Assembly: GCA_027038695.1 (NCBI GenBank)
Contig: JALWHA010000153.1
Location: forward strand, 1 to 11,935
DNA: 11,935 nucleotides
Direction of reading: 5' to 3'
Source of the DNA: Acidobacteriota bacterium
GTDB taxonomy: Bacteria; Acidobacteriota; Holophagae; Thermotomaculales; Thermotomaculaceae
A program made the position numbers and the translations under genes. The first letter of the stretch is position 1. Each line of letters opens with the position of its first letter. Below the pieces are notes generated by a model. The model was not told the DNA's origin and searched no databases. It saw only the letters and a list, made by a program, of their open reading frames with translations. This document shows, in pieces, positions 7,547 through 11,935 of this stretch.

Positions 7547-7671
7547 GGGACAGAGGACCCCATTTTTCCTAAGCCTTAGAGCTTCAAAGGGAGTCTGTCC
7601 CCCGTCCCTTAAGTCCCTATCGGTTGATTTGGCTTGAAAGCCACTGTCAATCAGGAGACCGGATTCGGGAC
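7547..7671 (+). ncRNA. Candidate IS110 bridge RNA in the left flank
   Basis: Two stem-loop units precede the transposase. Unit 1 is an 8-bp perfect stem GGGACAGA (7547-7554) with TCTGTCCC (7594-7601), enclosing TTCCT/AGGGA and AAGC/GCTT pairings. Unit 2 is GTCCC (7613-7617) with GGGAC (7667-7671). Inside it GGTTGA (7622-7627) pairs with TCAATC (7647-7652), and TGGCT (7630-7634) pairs with AGCCA (7639-7643) around a TGAA loop; internal loops separate the helices. Some IS110 elements encode, upstream of the recombinase, an RNA with a 5' stem-loop followed by internal loops that pair with target and donor DNA. Position and shape fit; guide pairing to real ends has not been shown. Confidence 0.45.
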
Positions 7672-7699
7672 AACCTAAATAACTTTTGTGAGGTGTGAT

Positions 7700-8890
7700 A
7701 TGCAAAACCTTTCTTCTCACTTTTTTATCGGTATTGATGTTTCCAAAGATAAGTTTAATTTCGCCGTTATTGATTCTTCTTTTGCCTTGATTGATGAAGG
7801 CTATTTCCCTATGAATAGAGAGGGCTTTAACTCTTTTCTCAGACTTGTTGAACATTTTCACGATTCTATTATCGCTCTTGAGTCTACCGGTATCTATCAT
7901 ATCAATCTCCTATCCTTCCTGAATGCAAAGGGATTGCATGTTTATCTGCTTAATCCTTCCCTTGTTAAACGATTCTCTCAGGCTGTCTCTTTGCGCAATA
8001 CTAAAACTGATAGAATTGATTCTTGTGTTATTGCTGAGTTTATCGCCAAAAATTGCCATAACCTCAATAAGTTTGCTCCACATAATAGAGATGATATTGT
8101 TGCGCTTGCAGGGTTGAGAGAAAGTGTTTCTCGCAAAGTCGCAAGAACTAAAACTTAGATTAAGCAGTATCTTTCCCTCGTCTTCCCTGAACTGCTTAAT
8201 AAAATTAATGTCTTTACCGAGTTTTTTCTTTCCTTTATTGAAGCATTTTCCTCTCCAAACGAGGTTTTTGCTTCCTCTGAGAAGGTCAGGCTTTTCTTTG
8301 AAACTCATAAAACAAGGGGAAGGAAGATTAAGATTACTCCCTATGAGATTATTAAACTTGCTGAAAATTCTATCGGGACAGCTTCCAAAAATTATGCCTT
8401 TGTCGTGAAACAATATGTTAAATCCCTGCGCTTTCTGAATAATCAACTTGATGAGATTACTGAAAGGTTGCTTGACCAAATTAAGGAAGTTATGGCAGAT
8501 GACCTGGATATAGTTACATCTATTAAAGGCATAGGAGAGGTTACTGCTGCACATTTCCTTGCTGAAATTAAGCATATTAACAGGTTTGAAAACCGTAAGA
8601 AACTTGCCGCTTACGCAGGAATTGACCCTTCCGTTAAGCAGTCCGGATATATGTTTGTCAGGGGAAGGATTAGCAAAAGAGGCTCTGCTTCTTTGAGAAG
8701 GTGCATTTATATTATGGCTGCAGGACTTATCAGGTGTAATCCGCATTTCAGGGAGTATTACCTTAAGAAGAGAAACCAGGGCATGCCTCATAGAAAGACT
8801 ATGATTGCTCTTTGCAATAAACTTGTCCGTGTCCTCTTTGCTTTGCTTAAATACCATCAAAAATTTATTCCTCAACATAATTATTTATAG
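7700..8890 (+). pseudogene. IS110-family transposase interrupted by an in-frame amber codon
   Basis: One reading frame of 396 codons, broken only by TAG at codon 153 (8156-8158). The frame continues without other stops to 8890. The N-terminal DEDD (RuvC-like) part has D13 (GIDVSKDK), E61 (ALESTGIY), and D104/D107 (TKTDRID). The C-terminal transposase_20 part has IKGIGEVTAAHFLAEI (275-290), AAYAGIDP (303-310), and SKRGSASLRR (325-334), the serine motif region. The recombinase acts with a bridge RNA to join element and target DNA. The start at ATG 7700 follows GAGGTG at 7690-7695; an in-frame GTG at 7688 is less likely. The TAG is followed by ATTAAG and could derive from a CAG glutamine codon by one change. 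Without suppression the products are 152 residues and a separate C-terminal fragment, so the gene is probably inactive. Confidence 0.85.
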
Positions 8891-8946
8891 TTGACTCCCT
8901 TATTACTGATTCTCAACTTTAAAGTTTATCATAAAAAAGGTAAATG

Positions 8947-8981
8947 GGATAAAAGGAATAAGGAATAAGGGACTTTTATCC
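8947..8981. repeat. 9-bp inverted repeat after the transposase
   Basis: GGATAAAAG (8947-8955) and CTTTTATCC (8973-8981) are perfect complements around a 17-base loop containing a short GGAATAA tandem. It lies 56 bases after the transposase stop. It could end the transposase transcript, although no proper T-run follows, or be a subterminal structure of the IS right end. Confidence 0.5.
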
Positions 8982-9231
8982 TTGTCTTGTCCTGAAAAAG
9001 GGGACTTTCTTTAGTGTGATCAGAAATTTTATTGCTATAAACAAAGTCAAGCCACTGCGACCTGATCTCCGGGGCCTGTGCCATATATTGATAAAATAGG
9101 CAGTGAGAAATTTCCATAAAGCAGAGTGGACTTGAAATGATATGAAACATTTTACATCAAAAATTCAAAAAAACTACAATGCGCAATTGACCTGCACTTT
9201 AAAAAAAGTTTTGTCTATCTGTTAAAAAAAA

Positions 9232-9330
9232 GGTTATGCTTTTATTGAAGACAAGGGAATTTACCTGGCAATTCCATTTGAGATGGAACACCCTGAACAT
9301 GCTAAATCGCAAAGGCGAACTAAGGAATAG
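9232..9330 (+). pseudogene. Possible C-terminal gene remnant, unidentified
   Basis: An open frame of 32 codons reads from GGT 9232 to TAG 9328-9330, beginning GYAFIEDKGIYLAIPFEM and ending in a basic tail. It has natural amino-acid composition, but an in-frame TAA and an A-run lie immediately upstream. It may be the end of a gene disrupted by a frameshift in the poly-A tract. I do not recognise the family, and chance is possible. Confidence 0.2.
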
Positions 9331-9438
9331 ATAACCTTTAAACCAATATCAAGAAAGGCGGTGGCAAAAAAATCTGACTTCCCCCCTGGCTTTGTTTATA
9401 AATGGATTCTGAATACTAAACTGAAATAAGGAAATTAT

Positions 9439-9477
9439 CTAAATTGAATTAAAAGAAGTTTTCTTTATCCAATTTAG
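9439..9477. repeat. Two-part hairpin upstream of the AAA/nuclease gene
   Basis: CTAAATTG (9439-9446) pairs perfectly with CAATTTAG (9470-9477). Inside, AAAGAA (9452-9457) pairs with TTCTTT (9461-9466) around a GTT loop, separated by a small asymmetric internal loop. The total is 14 pairs. It lies about 40 bases upstream of the -10 at 9520, so an operator role is possible. There is no T-run on either side that would make a clear terminator. Confidence 0.45.
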
Positions 9478-9516
9478 CATTTAAAATCTATAATCAAATA
9501 TTTTCTTTTGTGTATG

Positions 9517-9525
9517 TGTTATAAT
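9517..9525 (+). promoter_or_regulatory. Extended -10 promoter of the AAA/nuclease gene
   Basis: TGTTATAAT gives a consensus -10 (TATAAT, 9520-9525) with the TG extension, 35 bases before the ATG. No good -35 is seen. The ribosome site CAGGAG follows at 9547-9552. Confidence 0.6.
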
Positions 9526-9560
9526 TTTTATAGAAATACTACCTTTCAGGAGCAAATTCT

Positions 9561-11096
9561 ATGAAAAAACTGCCGATAGGTTTGAATAGCCTTGAAAAGA
9601 TCATTAAAGGCAATCGTCTTTATGTGGACAAAACAAAAAACATACTTCAATTAATAGATTCAGGGGATTATTTCTTCCTCTCTCGTCCAAGGAGGTTCGG
9701 AAAAACCTTAACCGTTGACACATTGAAGCACATTTTTGAGGGAAATAAGGAATTATTTAAAGGCCTGTATATCTACGATAAATGGAATTGGGAAGAAAAG
9801 TTTCCTGTAATCAGAGTTGATTTTAGCCAGATACCCTCTAAAAACGCATCGTTATTTGAAAAGTCTATCTTTAATTATCTGAAAGGGATACAAAAAAGCC
9901 TTAACCTTGAGGATATTGAAGAGGATTTTTACGGTAATTACTTCAGAGAACTGATTAAGAAAACATACGAGAAATATCAAAAACCCGTCGTCGTCCTCAT
10001 AGACGAATACGACAAGCCTATACTTGATAACATTGAAAAGCCTGAATTGGCGGAGGAGATAAGGGATCTGCTCTCAAACTTCTACGGGGTAATTAAGGGA
10101 TTGGACGAATACCTTCGTTTTGTATTACTAACGGGAGTTACAAAATTCAGCAAGGTTAATTTGTTCAGTAAATTGAACAATCTATACGACATAACGGTTA
10201 ACAGGAAATTCTCAGACATTTGTGGATATACGGAAGACGACCTTGATAAGTACTTTAGCGAATACTTAAAGGGTGCGGACAGGGAAAAGGTAAGAAAGTG
10301 GTACAACGGCTATTCGTGGCTTGGGGAGAAGGTTTACAATCCGTTTGATATACTTTTGTTCATAAGCAATGAACATCAATTCAGGCCTTATTGGTTTGAA
10401 ACGGGAAATCCCACATTTTTGATAAAATTAATGAAAAAGAAAAAATACTACATCCCTCAACTTGAAGGGAAAAAAGCAACCGACAGTTTATTAGGCAGTT
10501 TTGATGTCTATACCATGAAGATAGAGGCTTTGCTCTGGCAGACGGGATATTTAACAATAAAAGACACAATCCCTATGCCTGACGGGTCAAATCTGTATGT
10601 TTTATCCTATCCAAACCTTGAGGTAAAAAAGAGTTTAAACGAGGTTATCCTTGAATACCTTTTCGGCGAGCAGCCTGAAGCTGACAATATTTTAATGCTA
10701 CTGTACAATGCAGACATTGACGGACTTATGGAAAACTTCAAATCACTGCTATCCGCAATCCCTTACACAAACTTTACAAAGAATGAGATTGACTCTTACG
10801 AAGGCTACTACGCAAGCGTTATATACGCCTATCTTGCTTCCTTAGGGATAGACTTGATTGCCGAAGACATCACAAACAGGGGAAGGATAGATTTAACAAT
10901 ACTCCTTCCCGATAAGGCGTACATCATTGAGTTTAAGGTGAAAGACGGAAAGGAAGAAAAAGACCCGCTTCAACAGATTAAGGAAAAAAAATACTACGAA
11001 AAATACCTCAACAAAGTGAAAGAGATTTACCTTATAGGGATGACATTTGATAAGGGTGAGAGGAATATTACAGAATACAAATACGAAAAAGTGTGA
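9561..11096 (+). CDS. AAA-ATPase-like / PD-(D/E)XK nuclease family protein
   Basis: Cytosolic 511-residue protein with an N-terminal AAA-ATPase-like domain (Pfam AAA-ATPase_like) and a C-terminal PD-(D/E)XK nuclease-like domain (PDDEXK_9). The nucleotide site is SRPRRFGKTL (41-50) with K48. Walker B is VVVLIDEYD (143-151), and a sensor-like LLTGVTKFS lies near 189-197. The C-terminal nuclease core shows GRID with D444, IIEFK with E457 and K459, and Q472 downstream. Length and order are standard for this widespread, often multicopy family, whose biological role is unproven; defence or mobile-element functions have been suggested only from features like these. CAGGAG precedes the ATG by 8 bases. 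It is followed 27 bases later by an AlbA_2 protein gene on the same strand. Its proximity to an IS suggests accessory DNA. Confidence 0.9.
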   Translation: MKKLPIGLNSLEKIIKGNRLYVDKTKNILQLIDSGDYFFLSRPRRFGKTLTVDTLKHIFEGNKELFKGLYIYDKWNWEEKFPVIRVDFSQIPSKNASLFEKSIFNYLKGIQKSLNLEDIEEDFYGNYFRELIKKTYEKYQKPVVVLIDEYDKPILDNIEKPELAEEIRDLLSNFYGVIKGLDEYLRFVLLTGVTKFSKVNLFSKLNNLYDITVNRKFSDICGYTEDDLDKYFSEYLKGADREKVRKWYNGYSWLGEKVYNPFDILLFISNEHQFRPYWFETGNPTFLIKLMKKKKYYIPQLEGKKATDSLLGSFDVYTMKIEALLWQTGYLTIKDTIPMPDGSNLYVLSYPNLEVKKSLNEVILEYLFGEQPEADNILMLLYNADIDGLMENFKSLLSAIPYTNFTKNEIDSYEGYYASVIYAYLASLGIDLIAEDITNRGRIDLTILLPDKAYIIEFKVKDGKEEKDPLQQIKEKKYYEKYLNKVKEIYLIGMTFDKGERNITEYKYEKV

Positions 11097-11123
11097 ATTC
11101 TGAAGGCTAACGGGGACAAATTG

Positions 11124-11935
11124 ATGATTGAAAAACTACTGAAGCAATCTGAGGGAAGAAAAATTGAATTCAAAGAAACTTTGCCTAAAAAATCAGACCT
11201 CTGCAAAACTGTTGTAGCCTTTGCCAATGATGCAGGCGGGGAAATTTTTATCGGTATTAAAAACAAACCGAGAAAGATAACAGGGATTCCCGAAGAAGAC
11301 TTATTAGAACTTGAAGAAAAGATTAGCAATATAATTCATGACAATTGCTATCCTTTAATACTGCCTGACATCTTGTTTATAAATCACAACGGCAAACACA
11401 TCATTGTGATAAAAATCTACAAAGGAAACAATCCCCCGTATTTTATAAAAAACAAAGGAAAAGAAAACGGAACTTATATTCGCGTCGGCTCAACAAACCG
11501 CCTTGCAGGTAAAGAGATTATTGAAGAATTAGAAAGACAAAAACAAGGCATCTCATTTGATTCAATGCCCGTACACTTAAAAAAAGTTAGCGAATTAGAC
11601 ATATCGTTATTTCAAAAACACTTTGAAGACATTACAGGAGAAAAGTTAACAGAAAAAACTTTAGAAAAACTTAATTTAATAATTAGAGATCAAAAAAACC
11701 TATTTCCCACCAATGCACTTGTGCTATTGTCAAACGACAAACTGAAAGAAAAACTTTTCCCTTACGCAAAAATAGAGTGTGCAAGGTTTAAAGGAAACAT
11801 CCCTGGAGATTTCATTGACCAGAAAACCATTGATATTCCTTTAAGCCTGCAACCTGAAGAAGCATACAAATTTGTTTTAAGGCATATCTCTCAAGGCTCA
11901 ACCTATGAAGGGATTTACAGAAAAGACAGATGGGA
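11124..11935 (+). CDS. AlbA_2 (Schlafen-type) ATP-binding protein, 3' truncated by window
   Basis: The first 270 residues of a gene that continues past the window. The N-terminal half matches the AlbA_2/Schlafen AlbA domain: EGRKIEFKE (10-18), VAFANDAGGEIFIGI (31-45), and the later NGTYIRVGSTNR. Family members usually have a C-terminal GHKL-type ATP-binding domain related to the so-called RecG-like proteins and act as putative transcriptional or nucleic-acid regulators. The segment after about 220 (ARFKGN, then IPLSLQP) fits the linker into that domain. ATG 11124 is chosen; TTG at 11121 is an alternative, and the upstream GGGG (11112-11115) is a weak ribosome site. It starts 27 bases after the AAA/nuclease stop and is probably co-transcribed with it. 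Confidence 0.85.
   Translation, partial: MIEKLLKQSEGRKIEFKETLPKKSDLCKTVVAFANDAGGEIFIGIKNKPRKITGIPEEDLLELEEKISNIIHDNCYPLILPDILFINHNGKHIIVIKIYKGNNPPYFIKNKGKENGTYIRVGSTNRLAGKEIIEELERQKQGISFDSMPVHLKKVSELDISLFQKHFEDITGEKLTEKTLEKLNLIIRDQKNLFPTNALVLLSNDKLKEKLFPYAKIECARFKGNIPGDFIDQKTIDIPLSLQPEEAYKFVLRHISQGSTYEGIYRKDRW

Larger units (their letters stand above)
7541..9010 (+). mobile_element. IS110-family insertion sequence (ends approximate)
   Basis: An IS110/IS1111-type element lies between the cysteine synthase and the AAA/nuclease gene. Support is the DEDD-type transposase frame (7700-8890) with N- and C-terminal IS110 domains and a structured non-coding left flank (7547-7671). This family normally has no long terminal inverted repeats or target duplications, so ends cannot be fixed by eye. 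A weak hint is CCCCATTTTTC at 7558-7568, facing its near-complement GAAAAAGGGG at 8994-9003. Boundaries are given to within several tens of bases. The transposase has an internal stop, so the copy may be inactive. Confidence 0.75.
8891..9560. other. Long intergenic region with decayed sequence
   Basis: This 670-base stretch has no convincing intact gene. It contains the probable right end of the IS110 element, an inverted repeat at 8947-8981, and repeated GGGACTT (8969-8975 and 9001-9007). The latter is the complement of AAGTCCC in the left flank (7611-7617). An open tail at 9232-9330 and a short minus-strand frame around 8929-9150 look like possible remnants of genes I cannot name. A hairpin (9439-9477) and a promoter (9517-9525) lie near its right end and belong to the next gene. 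Confidence 0.6.

Noticed and set aside
7490..7900. Minus-strand open frame of 136 codons
   Set aside because: It crosses the structured left flank and the transposase N terminus in antisense and shows no recognisable domain.
7910..8878. Minus-strand open frame of 322 codons
   Set aside because: It lies antisense to the IS110 transposase, whose plus-strand frame shows clear catalytic motifs; the minus translation resembles no family.
8929..9150. Minus-strand frame containing a plausible protein-like stretch near 9000-9090
   Set aside because: Too short, no ribosome site and no family recognised; noted only as possible decay within the intergenic region.

Overview
The window reads as AT-rich bacterial chromosome from a Gram-negative organism. 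Two signal-peptide-bearing products point to a periplasm and an outer membrane: a ten-heme c-type cytochrome and a beta-barrel ending in phenylalanine. Housekeeping genes (rnhA, dnaG, a cysteine synthase) are intact or nearly so. I cannot place the organism below that level; the cytochrome/porin pair suggests anaerobic or extracellular-type respiration. No tRNA, rRNA or CRISPR array was seen.

Layout. Bases 1-1521 (+): an FHA-RDD membrane protein overlaps rnhA. rnhA then runs tail-to-tail into dnaG (1509-3209, -). A terminator at 3271-3296 separates dnaG from a minus-strand two-gene operon. That operon (6384 to 3318) encodes a DmsE-type decaheme cytochrome followed by an MtrB/PioB-like outer-membrane barrel. 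A cysteine synthase (6572-7477, -) lies upstream. Next comes an IS110-family element (about 7541-9010, +) whose transposase has one in-frame amber codon and whose left flank folds like an IS110 bridge RNA. After about 670 bp of non-coding or decayed sequence, a plus-strand pair follows: an AAA-ATPase/PD-(D/E)XK protein and a partial AlbA_2 (Schlafen-type) ATP-binding protein that runs off the end.

How genes work together. The cytochrome and barrel would form a trans-outer-membrane electron conduit of the MtrAB/PioAB type, but no extracellular MtrC-like cytochrome lies beside them. The most interesting point is that the barrel gene carries an in-frame UGA at codon 568. The same frame then continues 144 codons to a canonical C-terminal phenylalanine. 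A GC-rich perfect hairpin with a GGU loop begins 14 nt after the UGA, and its loop is 21 nt away, matching the published geometry of bacterial SECIS elements. This could be a selenocysteine-containing porin of a cytochrome conduit, or a recent nonsense mutation.

A second oddity is the DnaG primase, whose TOPRIM catalytic glutamate (motif EGYMD) reads AGYMD. Together with the amber codon in the transposase there are three single-base anomalies in the window, so sequencing or assembly error must be considered.
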